From: an uncultured Bacteroidales bacterium | GTDB taxonomy: Bacteria > Bacteroidota > Bacteroidia > Bacteroidales > FEN-979 | Reading direction: 5' to 3' | Length of the DNA stretch: 48,000 nt | Assembly (NCBI GenBank): GCA_903828645.1 | Contig: CAIKNA010000016.1 | Coordinates: forward strand, 1 to 48,000 | The notes under the pieces: generated by a model | What the model was told of the DNA's origin: nothing | The model's database searches: none | What the model saw: only the letters and a program-made list of their open reading frames with translations | In this document: positions 1 to 9,115 of the stretch, piece after piece | Position numbering within the stretch: the stretch's first letter is position 1 | Layout of the letters: every line of letters begins with the position of its first letter | Made by a program: the position numbers and the translations under genes

Positions 1-77
1 ATCACCTGGCTCAACCCTTGAAAGGCTGCAAGCAAAAGGATAATCAACGACAACTGCAAAAACTTTTTCATCTGCAT
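1..77 (-). CDS. Partial exported protein, N-terminus only
   Basis: Only about 25 codons are inside the window. The reverse strand reads MQMKKFLQLSLIILLLAAFQ followed by GLSQV, which is a clear signal peptide: two lysines, a Leu/Ile-rich core, and a likely cleavage site near LSQ. Translation could begin at 77 or, more typically for this phylum, at the MKK methionine at 71. It lies 4 to 10 bp after the stop codon of the upstream sugar symporter gene, so it is almost certainly the next gene of the same operon. An exported glycoside hydrolase such as a beta-glucosidase would fit the locus, but nothing of the mature protein can be seen, so the function is unknown. Confidence 0.7.
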   Translation of the reverse strand, partial: MQMKKFLQLSLIILLLAAFQGLSQV

Positions 78-81
78 AGAA

Positions 82-1434
82 TTAAATTTCCTGTTGAGCT
101 CTTCTCGCATCCAGCTCTTGTTTCATCAAGGTGGTGGTTTTAGTGTCGATCCTGTAAAAGAGCATAAACAATGCGCATGACATATATAAGATTCCCGGAA
201 TTACCGATACCAGTAATTTTATTCCGGTAATGGCAGTATTGTTCTGGATAAGATTTGGTACAAAACCGGAAGCGGCTAAAATCCAGCCTGCAATGGCCGC
301 GCCTATTCCCCAACCGGCTTTCTGTGCAAAGACTGCAGCTGAGAAATACAATCCCGTTGAACGGCGACCGGTTGTCCATTCGCCATAATCGGCCGAATCG
401 GCAATCATGGTCCAAAGCAGCGGAACGGCAGGTGCATATGCCATCTTAGCAATTATATTAAACACATAAATTGTTGTCAGATCATTTTTCCCGGTAATGT
501 AGATCAGGATAAAAAACAAACCGGAGATCAGTGAACTGCTTATAAATACGTTTTTATTTCCAAATCTTTTGGCCAGTGGTTTTGATAACGGCAGGGCAAT
601 AATCAGTGCAACCGTTCCAATTACGTTGAAAAGCTGAACATTATTTTCGCGGCCAAGGTAGTACTTGAAATAATAGGCAATGGCCGCATTTTGCATGGCA
701 AACATGATGAAAGAAATAATGCCTACCATGGCCAGGATGATCCATGCTTTGTTGCTGAACAGGTTTCTGACATCTTCCTTAAGCGAATTCACCTGCTGTT
801 TTGGCGGCTGAACGCGTTCTCTGGTAGTTTTAAATGTGATAAAGAAGAAGATCAGGCTTAATCCTGCAAACAAAAACACCGTATTTTGAAATCCTTTTGC
901 CTTGTCGCCATGGCCGAAAAATTCGGCTAAAGTCAGGGCCAGTCCCGTCACAACAAATTGCCCGGTAAAACCTGCAATAAACCGGTAAGTGTTCAATCCT
1001 GCCCTTTCGTAAGTATCGTCAGTCATTACAGCCCCGAGCGCCGAATAAGGCAGGTTAATGGCTGCATAAGCTGTCATTAAAAGTACATAGGTCGCTCCTG
1101 CATAAGCAATCTTTCCTGCTTCGCCAAAGTTTGGGGTTGAAAAAGTGAGAATAGCCAGGATAGAATAAGGAATGGCCCCGAATAAAATATAGGGACGAAA
1201 TTTACCCCAGCGTGTATTTGTTCTGTCAGAAACTATCCCGATTACGGGGTCGATGGCCATGTCCCAGAAACGGGCAACCAACATAATGGTTCCTGCAGCA
1301 GCAGCTGAAATCCCATACACGTCGGTATAAAAAAACAGGAGCCAGAATCCAACCATATCCCAAACAAAGTGAGAAGCGGTATCGCCTAAACTATAACCGA
1401 TCTTTTCCTTTAATGATAATTTTACTGCGGTCAT
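82..1434 (-). CDS. GPH-family (MelB-like) sugar:cation symporter, MFS
   Basis: This 450-residue protein is an inner-membrane transporter of the glycoside-pentoside-hexuronide:cation symporter family, which imports sugars or oligosaccharides together with Na+ or H+. The diagnostic GPH features are near the N-terminus: KIGYSLGDTASHFVWDMVGF in helix 1, then RFWDMAIDPVIGIVSDRTNT with RWGKFRPY, the conserved D-DP-G-SDRT-RWG-RP loop between helices 2 and 3. Twelve hydrophobic segments can be traced, and the length is normal for the family. A second, only distantly similar member is encoded at 9116-10546. Because the neighbours are beta-glucanases and a cytoplasmic phosphorylase, the substrate is probably glucose or a beta-gluco-oligosaccharide; this is inference. 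It is followed within a few bases by the next gene of the operon, and a 166-bp gap separates it from the upstream GH30 gene. Confidence 0.9.
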   Translation of the reverse strand: MTAVKLSLKEKIGYSLGDTASHFVWDMVGFWLLFFYTDVYGISAAAAGTIMLVARFWDMAIDPVIGIVSDRTNTRWGKFRPYILFGAIPYSILAILTFSTPNFGEAGKIAYAGATYVLLMTAYAAINLPYSALGAVMTDDTYERAGLNTYRFIAGFTGQFVVTGLALTLAEFFGHGDKAKGFQNTVFLFAGLSLIFFFITFKTTRERVQPPKQQVNSLKEDVRNLFSNKAWIILAMVGIISFIMFAMQNAAIAYYFKYYLGRENNVQLFNVIGTVALIIALPLSKPLAKRFGNKNVFISSSLISGLFFILIYITGKNDLTTIYVFNIIAKMAYAPAVPLLWTMIADSADYGEWTTGRRSTGLYFSAAVFAQKAGWGIGAAIAGWILAASGFVPNLIQNNTAITGIKLLVSVIPGILYMSCALFMLFYRIDTKTTTLMKQELDARRAQQEI

Positions 1435-1600
1435 TTCTTCGTAATAAATTAATTAGTCGCGGGACCAAATTGAGTTATCATTTGCCAATGGCAGGTCAAT
1501 TCGAATTTCAAGGTTCTTGTTTTTCATTAGTGGAAATGGGATATATCCATCCCGGGAATGAATAATCAGCTTATTGAAATGAAAAGATAACTGGCGCTTT

Positions 1601-3091
1601 TTAAGGCAAAACAACGATCGTTTGTATTGCCTGTGCGCTTATCTGCACTTCAACCGAACGATCAGCGATTGAAAGATTAATGTTTTTTGATTCAGGATTC
1701 ATGTTTAACATCACGACCGCAATGGATCCGTCAGGGTTCAGCGCTGCAGTTATCATTAAAGAAGGGTCGGGGTTTTCAAACCCGATCCGTACGGCGCCGG
1801 GCCGGATATATTTACTAAAATGTGCCAGGGTATAATACAAAGGAGTAAAGTAGACTTCATCCTTCTCCGGATCGACGATTACAGGCGCGACACACCAGTT
1901 TTTAACCCAATTGGGACCATCTTGCCTGTCTAAAACCATGTTCCAGTCTACCCAGCCATCTACCCAGTTATTCATACAACCGATAATATCCCGTGCATAG
2001 CGATAAACGGGAACATACTTAGGATGCAGCTTTTTCTGATCAGCAGGTGCCCAATCCCATCCCCAATCGGTTGCTTCTTCCGACCAGTACCATTTATCAT
2101 CCTTCCAATGAGGAACCTCCGCATCAATACATGCTTCGGTTTGGATAAGATGCCTGCCGGGAGCCATGTCATGTGTAAAGTTCAATGATTTGGGAAACCA
2201 ATCAAATGTACTTGCATACCAGTGGACTGCAAAGCCATCGAAATATTTTGATGACGAACTGTCTTTGTAGATCACTTTTACCCATTCTTCCAATTCTTCT
2301 CCGCGATTCTGGTCATAAGCCAGAACTTTTACACCATGTCCATCGGCTTCCAGTCTGGGACCGAGATGATTTTTGACGAAATCCACCATTTCCCCGGGCG
2401 AAAAGATCATACTTTCCCAGTTGTTGCCACACCCGAGCGGTTCATTCTCAACAGTCAATCCCCAGATATCAATCCCCTCTTTTTTATATTCGGTAAGATA
2501 CTTAGAGAAAAACAGGGACCAGGTGTCGTAGTATCCGGGCAGTAATTTACCACCCCGCCAATCGTTATTGTCTTTCATCCACGGAGGCGCGGTCCAGGGA
2601 GAAGCGATAATTTTAAATCCCTCTTTGGAATGAGTCATTGCATCCCTGATCATCGGAATGATATCGTCCCGGTCCTCGTCTATTGAAAAATGCTCTAATG
2701 CTATGTCTCCTTTTACAGGTGCATAGGAATAATTTCCCAATGAAAAGTCGCACGAATTGATATGCGTGCGCGTTAAGGAGTATCTGGCACCATTATCTCC
2801 GAAATAGGAATCCAATATCAAATCACGGTTTTTCCTGCTTAATCTATTTAACAAATAAGCGGATGCCTCCGTAAACGCCCCGCCAAACCCGGTGATGGTC
2901 TGAAATTTAGCATCAGGTAACAATTTAACAGATACGATTTCACTTCCGGAAGGAAATTCAGTGATTCTTTTGAGTTTATTGCCCTTTGCAGAAGTTTCAA
3001 ATACCTCTACCAACAACTTGTTTTGCTTCACATTGAAACTCATCATAAAAGGCATCAGAGAAATGGCCAGAAAAATCCTGAATCTCTTCAT
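1601..3091 (-). CDS. GH30 family glycoside hydrolase, exported
   Basis: A 496-residue retaining beta-glycosidase of clan GH-A. The start gives MKRFRIFLAISLMPFMMSFN, a signal peptide without a lipobox, so the enzyme is probably periplasmic or secreted. Visible GH30 motifs are GFGGAFTEASA (about residues 69-79), ASPWTAPPWMKDN, LTVENEP with the acid/base Glu217, and LIQTEACID with the nucleophile Glu319. The region VDGWVDWNMVLD followed by GPNW, with a C-terminal beta-sandwich, resembles subfamily 1 (glucosylceramidase-like) rather than the xylanase subfamilies. Marine Bacteroidota are known to use GH30_1 enzymes in laminarin loci to take beta-1,6-linked glucose branches off the beta-1,3 backbone. 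The neighbouring GH16, GH17 and phosphorylase genes make that the most likely job here. It lies 25 bp downstream of the GH16 gene. Confidence 0.9.
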   Translation of the reverse strand: MKRFRIFLAISLMPFMMSFNVKQNKLLVEVFETSAKGNKLKRITEFPSGSEIVSVKLLPDAKFQTITGFGGAFTEASAYLLNRLSRKNRDLILDSYFGDNGARYSLTRTHINSCDFSLGNYSYAPVKGDIALEHFSIDEDRDDIIPMIRDAMTHSKEGFKIIASPWTAPPWMKDNNDWRGGKLLPGYYDTWSLFFSKYLTEYKKEGIDIWGLTVENEPLGCGNNWESMIFSPGEMVDFVKNHLGPRLEADGHGVKVLAYDQNRGEELEEWVKVIYKDSSSSKYFDGFAVHWYASTFDWFPKSLNFTHDMAPGRHLIQTEACIDAEVPHWKDDKWYWSEEATDWGWDWAPADQKKLHPKYVPVYRYARDIIGCMNNWVDGWVDWNMVLDRQDGPNWVKNWCVAPVIVDPEKDEVYFTPLYYTLAHFSKYIRPGAVRIGFENPDPSLMITAALNPDGSIAVVMLNMNPESKNINLSIADRSVEVQISAQAIQTIVVLP

Positions 3092-3116
3092 TTTCGTTTT
3101 AATCTAGTATTACATA

Positions 3117-3953
3117 TTAATCTGCCTGCTTGTACACTTTAACATAATCGACGAGCATTTTTTGAGGGAAAGTAGTCTGGCTTGTGGGATAACCTACATA
3201 ATTCCCCCCCACGGCTACATTCAGAATAATATAGAAAGGATGATCAAAAACCCAGTTTCCGGTTACATTACCAGGAGTAATCTCCTCATATAGTGTGTTA
3301 TCAACGAAGAAATCAATGTAATCTTTCCCCCATTCAACAGCAAACAAATGGAAGTCAACATCAAACCTGGTATTCTCAAACGCAAAACTTTTTGTAATTC
3401 CTGCACCTCCTGAATATCCGGGACCATGCACTGTGCCATTTATAATGTTTGGTTTCTGACCACGAAGTTCCATGATATCAATTTCTCCGCATTGAGGCCA
3501 TGCAACACTATTAACATTGGAGCCAAGCAACCAGAATGCAGGCCACATGCCCGGTCCCCAGGGTGTCTTAATGCGCGCTTCAAAACGCCCGTAAGATTGT
3601 TCAAATAATCCTATTGTTTTAATACGGGCAGAGGTAATGTTCTCCCAATGATCCGTTACCCAATTGGCCTTTGCCGTGATCGCCAAATTACCGTTGCCGT
3701 CGGTGGATGCATTGGAAGTGTCTTTTGTGTAGGTTTCCAATTCCTCATTTCCCCAACCGCCGTTTCCGATATCAAATTTCCATTTCGTCGAATCGGGCGA
3801 CATTCCTGCTGAACCGTTGAATTCATCACTCCAGACCAGTTGCCAGTTTCTTTGTTCAATTTTTTGACCGCTCTCTTTTTTACATCCGAACAGGGTAATA
3901 AACAAAAGTGAACATATGGCCGCTGAAACAAATATTTTGCTGTTTTTTTCCAT
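3117..3953 (-). CDS. GH16 endo-beta-glucanase (laminarinase-like) lipoprotein
   Basis: A 278-residue enzyme with a type II signal: the hydrophobic stretch ends in LFITLFGC, giving lipidation at Cys24, so it is anchored in a membrane, probably on the cell surface. The rest is a single GH16 jelly-roll: LVWSDEFNG at the N-terminus, GRFEARIKTPWGPGMWPAFW, and the catalytic signature CGEIDIMELRG with the nucleophile Glu157, the assisting Asp159 and the acid/base Glu162. The form with a Met between the Ile and the second Glu (EIDIME) is the beta-bulge version typical of beta-1,3-glucanases (laminarinases). C-terminal motifs FHLFAVEW and LNVAVGGNY are also typical. It should cut the polymeric beta-1,3-glucan into oligosaccharides. 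It sits 38 bp after the binding-lipoprotein gene and 25 bp before GH30. Confidence 0.93.
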   Translation of the reverse strand: MEKNSKIFVSAAICSLLFITLFGCKKESGQKIEQRNWQLVWSDEFNGSAGMSPDSTKWKFDIGNGGWGNEELETYTKDTSNASTDGNGNLAITAKANWVTDHWENITSARIKTIGLFEQSYGRFEARIKTPWGPGMWPAFWLLGSNVNSVAWPQCGEIDIMELRGQKPNIINGTVHGPGYSGGAGITKSFAFENTRFDVDFHLFAVEWGKDYIDFFVDNTLYEEITPGNVTGNWVFDHPFYIILNVAVGGNYVGYPTSQTTFPQKMLVDYVKVYKQAD

Positions 3954-3991
3954 GACTTTTTTTTTATAAATGACCGTGATCGTTTTAGAAT

Positions 3992-5857
3992 CTATTTGTG
4001 GAAAAAGATATTGTCAATATAAACATCTCCATTACCCACAAATTTAAACTGGATAACATCTGCTAAATTCACAGGTGAAAAAGAAGACAAGGGAATGTCC
4101 ACGCCTGCCCATCCTGATGTGGGAACAGGCAAAACATATGATTTTTCAACCGGGCCGGTGCTGATCAGGAAAACGTTCAGTGAAAATGAACTGGCCGACC
4201 AGTAATCCAGATGCAAAAAACTCATGGCGGAAACATTCTGACTGCTGCCAAGCTGAATTCCCTGGTAATTCAAGCCCTTATATTTAAGGGTATTGTTCCC
4301 GGCGATGGGAACCTGCGAAAAAACCGTGGTTTGCCCCCAATTAGGATTTAAATTCGTTCCGGCTACATTGGTGTATGAATCGCTGAATACCGAGAGAACA
4401 TTTGCCGCGTTGAAAGTGGGAACAGGGGCCGCCGTTGTTGGTTCAGGCGACGTGCTTCCATCATTAAAGAAATATACATTGTCTATGTAAACATCCGGCA
4501 AATCGCCTGAAAGAACCAGTTGAGCCAGGTGAGATTTGCTTGATAATCCCGAAAAGCTCGACAAAGGGATGTTCAGGCTGATCCAGTTCTGGGTAGACAA
4601 GGGAGGACTTCCAATGGAAATTTCAGAATTGGAATCATCACCACCACCATACACTCCATCTGGCCCGAAATCAATTAATTTAACTTTAAATGTTTTATTA
4701 GCGGTAGTATCAGGTGTCCACAGATCAATATGGAAAGTAGCCATGGCACTGGCATCGACCGGTTGCGATGAAAACTCTATCCCCACAAAGTTAAGTTTCT
4801 TGTAACGGATTACATCATCCCCATTTATCTGAATATTCTGATTTTCTGCTGTTGAGAATTGCCAGTGAGTATTCCAGCTATCCACTTTGACATTGGTATA
4901 GGCGTTGCTGAATAATGAGATTACCTTGTTACCGGCAATCGTAGGAACCGGTGCCGGCTGGGTAGGGGCAATTTTCAGGCCTGTTACGCTGATTGTCAAC
5001 GAGCCTTTTGCACCGGTACCAGCCACTTTAGCGGTAATTACAGCCGAACCGGTATCCGCCACCCTGACCAATCCTAAGTCGTTTACCGTAGCTACAGAAG
5101 GATTGGAAGATGTAAATGTGAAATACGAAGCAGACAGATTGGATTTTTGATCGACACCTGTAGGGAGGTTGAAGGTATCATAAAAATCTGATATTTGAAA
5201 TTCTTCACCGGTTTCAACATTGTCAACGATTGAATCATGGCCGTTGAAAATACCAAAATTTGCATGCGCTATTGTTCCCAGTTTTTCAAATTTAAGTTCA
5301 TCAATCCAGAATGTATAACCTCTTCCATTCTGAGGTGCTGCCGCGTAATAAAACATACCGTTTTCCTGTGTGAGCAAAGACGGATCGGGTATGGGGATGT
5401 AATATTCCACCCAATTCGAGTTAACCTGTAAATTGGCGAGAGATACCTGGTATTTTGATGTTCCCATGTCGTTACCGAAGCCTACAAGTACAATTGTTGC
5501 CGGCTGAGATGCTTTTGCCCAAAAAGTAAGCACGTTATATCCTGACAGGTCACGGGCCGGGTTTGCTCCAAAAACGCCACCTGCATATGAACCATTCGGG
5601 TCTCCTGCATCTGGAACTTCAAACTTCATGGAACACGTTCCTGAATATTTCACACTGTAATCCACATTAAAAGCCGTTACTTTTGAGGTTCCATAGGCTG
5701 CATAATACAAGCCGGTACTGAATCCATCGATGAAAACATCGGCAGTCGTCGGGTAGGTTGCCAATTTTAATCCATCAAGTTTTTTTTCACAGCTCACTGC
5801 CATTAACAGAATTGTTACCAGGGCAGCGATTGAACAAATTGATTTTAACTTTTTCAT
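3992..5857 (-). CDS. Surface glycan-binding-type lipoprotein with BIG2 and carbohydrate-binding-like domains
   Basis: This reads as a 621-residue lipoprotein. I start it at the ATG at 5857 (MKKLKSICSI), because the longer frame needs a TTG codon at 5866. The lipobox is LLMAVSC, with Cys23 lipidated. Domain order is a jelly-roll-like module at about 35-195 ending in FWIDELKF, a bacterial Ig-like group 2 (BIG2) domain at about 230-295 with TFTSSNPSVATVNDLGLV, and two related jelly-roll modules at about 315-470 and 480-621 that end in DVYIDNVYFFN and DVYIDNIFFHK. No catalytic motif is seen. The architecture and its position next to GH16 resemble the surface glycan-binding proteins (SGBP/SusE-like) of polysaccharide loci. 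The ligand is probably beta-glucan by context only. The upstream gene's stop lies 18 bp away, so the two are co-transcribed. Confidence 0.75.
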   Translation of the reverse strand: MKKLKSICSIAALVTILLMAVSCEKKLDGLKLATYPTTADVFIDGFSTGLYYAAYGTSKVTAFNVDYSVKYSGTCSMKFEVPDAGDPNGSYAGGVFGANPARDLSGYNVLTFWAKASQPATIVLVGFGNDMGTSKYQVSLANLQVNSNWVEYYIPIPDPSLLTQENGMFYYAAAPQNGRGYTFWIDELKFEKLGTIAHANFGIFNGHDSIVDNVETGEEFQISDFYDTFNLPTGVDQKSNLSASYFTFTSSNPSVATVNDLGLVRVADTGSAVITAKVAGTGAKGSLTISVTGLKIAPTQPAPVPTIAGNKVISLFSNAYTNVKVDSWNTHWQFSTAENQNIQINGDDVIRYKKLNFVGIEFSSQPVDASAMATFHIDLWTPDTTANKTFKVKLIDFGPDGVYGGGDDSNSEISIGSPPLSTQNWISLNIPLSSFSGLSSKSHLAQLVLSGDLPDVYIDNVYFFNDGSTSPEPTTAAPVPTFNAANVLSVFSDSYTNVAGTNLNPNWGQTTVFSQVPIAGNNTLKYKGLNYQGIQLGSSQNVSAMSFLHLDYWSASSFSLNVFLISTGPVEKSYVLPVPTSGWAGVDIPLSSFSPVNLADVIQFKFVGNGDVYIDNIFFHK

Positions 5858-5875
5858 CTTTATCAATTTTTTTGA

Positions 5876-8800
5876 TTATTTGCCAAAATTAAAGTGAAGG
5901 TAAAATCTGATTTCCCATTCATCGCCATTTCCATATCCGACTGCAGTAGGGTCAGCCACCCAGGTACCTGAACTGGTCAATATCGTTGTAGGGCAATATC
6001 GCGGAGAATATTGGTCAAGAGCCCGCCATGTACCCCTTATTCCCACTCGGGTTTCAGGCAGAATAAACCATTTGCGCTGTGCTACAGCGTATGATAAATC
6101 CGCCATTAGCTGGAGCGGGTAGGTTAAGTTGAAATCGCGATGATAATCGTAGGGTCCCCAGTCATTCACTTTAACAGCTGAAATTAGCTTAAGGTTTTTG
6201 TAAACAAGTCTTATATCTGCACCTAAACGACTGATTAATCTTCCGTCACTTCCATTTGCCTGGCCCGTACCGCCATAAAGATTTACAATGAATCCAAAGT
6301 CGTGAGTGACTTTTGACACAATCCGTGAACTGACCTCCCATAAATCATGTGCGGGAGGTGCACCGGGGAATGCAAAAATTGTACGTCCGTTTGCCATTAT
6401 ACCTATTGCAGCATCCTGGGTGGTAGGCAGATGACGATATACAAAATCACCACTGATTGCAAACGGCGCATCTTCCATCTCATCATTATCCCACGCCCAC
6501 ATCCAGGTGCCGGGGGTAGGATCGTATGCAATTAAAAGCTCGCCAGCCGTCGTTTCCCTGTTTTGCCTGACAGCAAAGGGGTCATCAAGTATGTTTCTTG
6601 GCCTTCCGGGAGCCGGAACATCTTTTGATATTGGTCCGACAATGGGTTTTTGCCATAAGAAATTCGGAGCTATCTGAAATTTACCTATAGTATAGGCGAG
6701 GCCCATTAAAAAGTTATATTGGTTTCCGCTTCCGCAATCTTTGAGATGCCATCCGGTAAAAGTTTTCGTATAATCTGCTCCACCCATGGCAACCAGTCCC
6801 ATCACCGCTCCCTGCGTATAAAAGTTAACCGGTCCGGACGAAAAGGATATTTTGGCTTTTCCCCCCCAGTTGTCCATCGATGTTATTTTGTCCTGGTATA
6901 CGATGTAATCTCCGGGAATGCCGTCAACTAACTGAAAAGTCGAGCCGTTTCTCGGCTGACCTGACCATAAACCACCCAGATCGAGAACAACTTTTCCAAT
7001 AGTTGTTTTTACGTCAAGGGAAGCTCTGCGGTTTTGCGGAGTGGGGATGGCAAAGGAACTTTGCGCTGCGGTATTTTGGGCTAAATCTTCATGATACATT
7101 CCGGTCAATGTAACGATTCCCAGTTTTCGGCTGTATTTGACCAACACTGCCGGATTAGCGCCCCACCAAAGCTCAGGACCAAAAGCAACTTTTAAACCCT
7201 CCAATGCTTTTTTACCCTCGAATTCAAAACCCAGGGGTGCGTCGCCATTATAAATATCAATGTTTGTTCCATAATTTGCTTCCGGATATAATCCGAAAAA
7301 GTCACCTTCATATCCCCAGTGATAATGTCCTGTACGATAAAAACTTGTAAGATTAAACCACTTGTTGGTCCAGGTAAAATCAAAATTATATACTTGTACC
7401 CGGTTAATTGAGGGTATCGCATAGGGGCCCTGATTAGTTTCTACCGTCTGAGTGCGGCCATGATTTTCATAAAAGATTTCATCAATTGGATTTTCAGCTA
7501 CATGTCCGAGAATATTGATTGAAACATTTGCTTTTATATTTTCGGTAGGTTTCGCTTCAACGCCAATAAAAAAGGACTCCATATGGTCGAATCCCAGAAA
7601 ACTCGGATAAGTCGGAGTCAATGCCTTAGAATCTTTTTGCGGCGGGGTTGTGATCTTGTCGCCGCCAGTGCTAAAGGTGGTTATTTCTGCCCTTATGCCA
7701 CTAATGCGAATCTTTTGTGTTGTTTCACCATTCAAAGAAGCTTTATCCCCCCTGGCCTTTAAAACATCATTTATTACCTGGATATTTAAAAAATACTTAT
7801 TTATCGAATCGGCTGTCACATTTTTTGCATAGGGATTCAGTTTATGAGCTTGTTGCAATGCATAATAAGCAGCACGAGGATATAACTGATAATGTCCCCT
7901 TTCATCTGTCTGGCCTTTTGCACAAACACCGAACCACTCCTCATTCATATTATTCTCTCCTGCCTTATAATCGTTAAGGTAACCGCCATTAGCCCAGGAA
8001 GCATGAGTATCATGAATGTCCAGGTTTTCAGTTTGTTTATATTTCCACCAGCCATCGCTGAACATAAAAGTAAATCCGCCGATACAATTTCCCGCTTTCC
8101 CTAAACCCGCTGCATTTTCATAAATTTCTTTCCAGTTGTTTGTCATATAATATGCCTGCGATTGCTGATCTTCTTCATTGCTAAGGGCATTAAAAGCATC
8201 GGCACCAAACTCGGTAAACATGATTGGTTTTTTCAATACTTCTTTTGTTTTTTGAAATGCGTCAGTAAAAGAGACACCGCGATACATATTACAACCAAGA
8301 ATATCGATATTTTTACATTCTGCGGCAATAATATCAAGGAAAAGTAAATCTCCATTACATATTGCTACCGGATGAGAATTATCGATGGTTTTCATAGCCA
8401 AAGTTGCTTCGTCAAAGAGCTTATACATTGCCTTGGCATCAATTGTGGATTTTCTTTGTTCTACAGGAATATTTTCCGTTTCGGCTCCCCGCCAGAACAA
8501 TCCGTAATTGTTTTCATTGCCTAGTAAATATACAATCAAACCGGGCGTGTTTTTATAATCTTCTGTCATTTTAGTCACTTCTTTCAGAAGCAAGTCGCGT
8601 ACACCAGGGTCAGAATAATCAGTATTCGGAGCCCATTTGCCCTTTAATGTCAAGCCGTATCTCCCGAAAGAATGATTTATCATTGTGTAAATGCCATATT
8701 TCTCATAGATGTACTTAATCCACTTTGGCTGAATGCCGGTATATACGCGAATGGCATTTACCCCCATGTTTTTTAACAGGGGCATTTCCATATCCAGTGC

Positions 8801-9019
8801 AGTTTTAATAAAATCATCCGATTGCTTCCACAAACTATAGGTATAATTGGTACCAATTGGAAAGTAATCCCAATTCATGCCATTAATCATAACATTGTTA
8901 CCATTGACTAATAGTTTAACTCCTTCATTGTTATTAACAACCGATACTTTGTCTGCCTGCGCCAAAATAACAGTTGTTATAAATAAGAAAAGAGCAAATG
9001 TCAAATAAACTTTTTTCAT
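5876..9019 (-). CDS. Fusion of a clan GH-A glycosidase domain and an outer-membrane beta-barrel
   Basis: This 1047-residue protein starts with a signal peptide (MKKVYLTFALFLFITTVILA, cleavage near AQA). Residues about 33-395 look like a TIM barrel of clan GH-A, closest by eye to GH2 catalytic domains: LLVNGNNVMINGMNWDYFP, NMGVNAIRVYTG, YLLGNENNYG with the acid/base candidate Glu169, and KPIMFTEFGADAF with the nucleophile candidate Glu270. After a linker at about 395-470, the remaining 570 residues show alternating polar and aromatic strands with Gly/Asn-rich turns. They end in EWEIRFYLHFNFGK, as expected of an outer-membrane beta-barrel. There is no TonB plug or CarboxypepD domain, so it is not a SusC. 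N-terminal domains of such barrels usually face the periplasm, which suggests trimming of oligosaccharides as they enter; surface exposure cannot be excluded. The exact family of either half is uncertain. Confidence 0.72.
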   Translation of the reverse strand: MKKVYLTFALFLFITTVILAQADKVSVVNNNEGVKLLVNGNNVMINGMNWDYFPIGTNYTYSLWKQSDDFIKTALDMEMPLLKNMGVNAIRVYTGIQPKWIKYIYEKYGIYTMINHSFGRYGLTLKGKWAPNTDYSDPGVRDLLLKEVTKMTEDYKNTPGLIVYLLGNENNYGLFWRGAETENIPVEQRKSTIDAKAMYKLFDEATLAMKTIDNSHPVAICNGDLLFLDIIAAECKNIDILGCNMYRGVSFTDAFQKTKEVLKKPIMFTEFGADAFNALSNEEDQQSQAYYMTNNWKEIYENAAGLGKAGNCIGGFTFMFSDGWWKYKQTENLDIHDTHASWANGGYLNDYKAGENNMNEEWFGVCAKGQTDERGHYQLYPRAAYYALQQAHKLNPYAKNVTADSINKYFLNIQVINDVLKARGDKASLNGETTQKIRISGIRAEITTFSTGGDKITTPPQKDSKALTPTYPSFLGFDHMESFFIGVEAKPTENIKANVSINILGHVAENPIDEIFYENHGRTQTVETNQGPYAIPSINRVQVYNFDFTWTNKWFNLTSFYRTGHYHWGYEGDFFGLYPEANYGTNIDIYNGDAPLGFEFEGKKALEGLKVAFGPELWWGANPAVLVKYSRKLGIVTLTGMYHEDLAQNTAAQSSFAIPTPQNRRASLDVKTTIGKVVLDLGGLWSGQPRNGSTFQLVDGIPGDYIVYQDKITSMDNWGGKAKISFSSGPVNFYTQGAVMGLVAMGGADYTKTFTGWHLKDCGSGNQYNFLMGLAYTIGKFQIAPNFLWQKPIVGPISKDVPAPGRPRNILDDPFAVRQNRETTAGELLIAYDPTPGTWMWAWDNDEMEDAPFAISGDFVYRHLPTTQDAAIGIMANGRTIFAFPGAPPAHDLWEVSSRIVSKVTHDFGFIVNLYGGTGQANGSDGRLISRLGADIRLVYKNLKLISAVKVNDWGPYDYHRDFNLTYPLQLMADLSYAVAQRKWFILPETRVGIRGTWRALDQYSPRYCPTTILTSSGTWVADPTAVGYGNGDEWEIRFYLHFNFGK

Positions 9020-9115
9020 GTCATTATTGTTTAAGGGTTAATAGATACCGTATATCATCTTAAAGAGTTCCATTTACTTGTTACATGCAGGATTTTCAGG
9101 AGATTGTTCCCTCGA

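Noticed and set aside
5876-9019. Idea that the 1047-residue protein is a SusC/TonB-dependent receptor
   Set aside because: There is no CarboxypepD_reg domain, TonB box or plug; the N-terminal part is a TIM-barrel enzyme and the barrel part is too short for a SusC.
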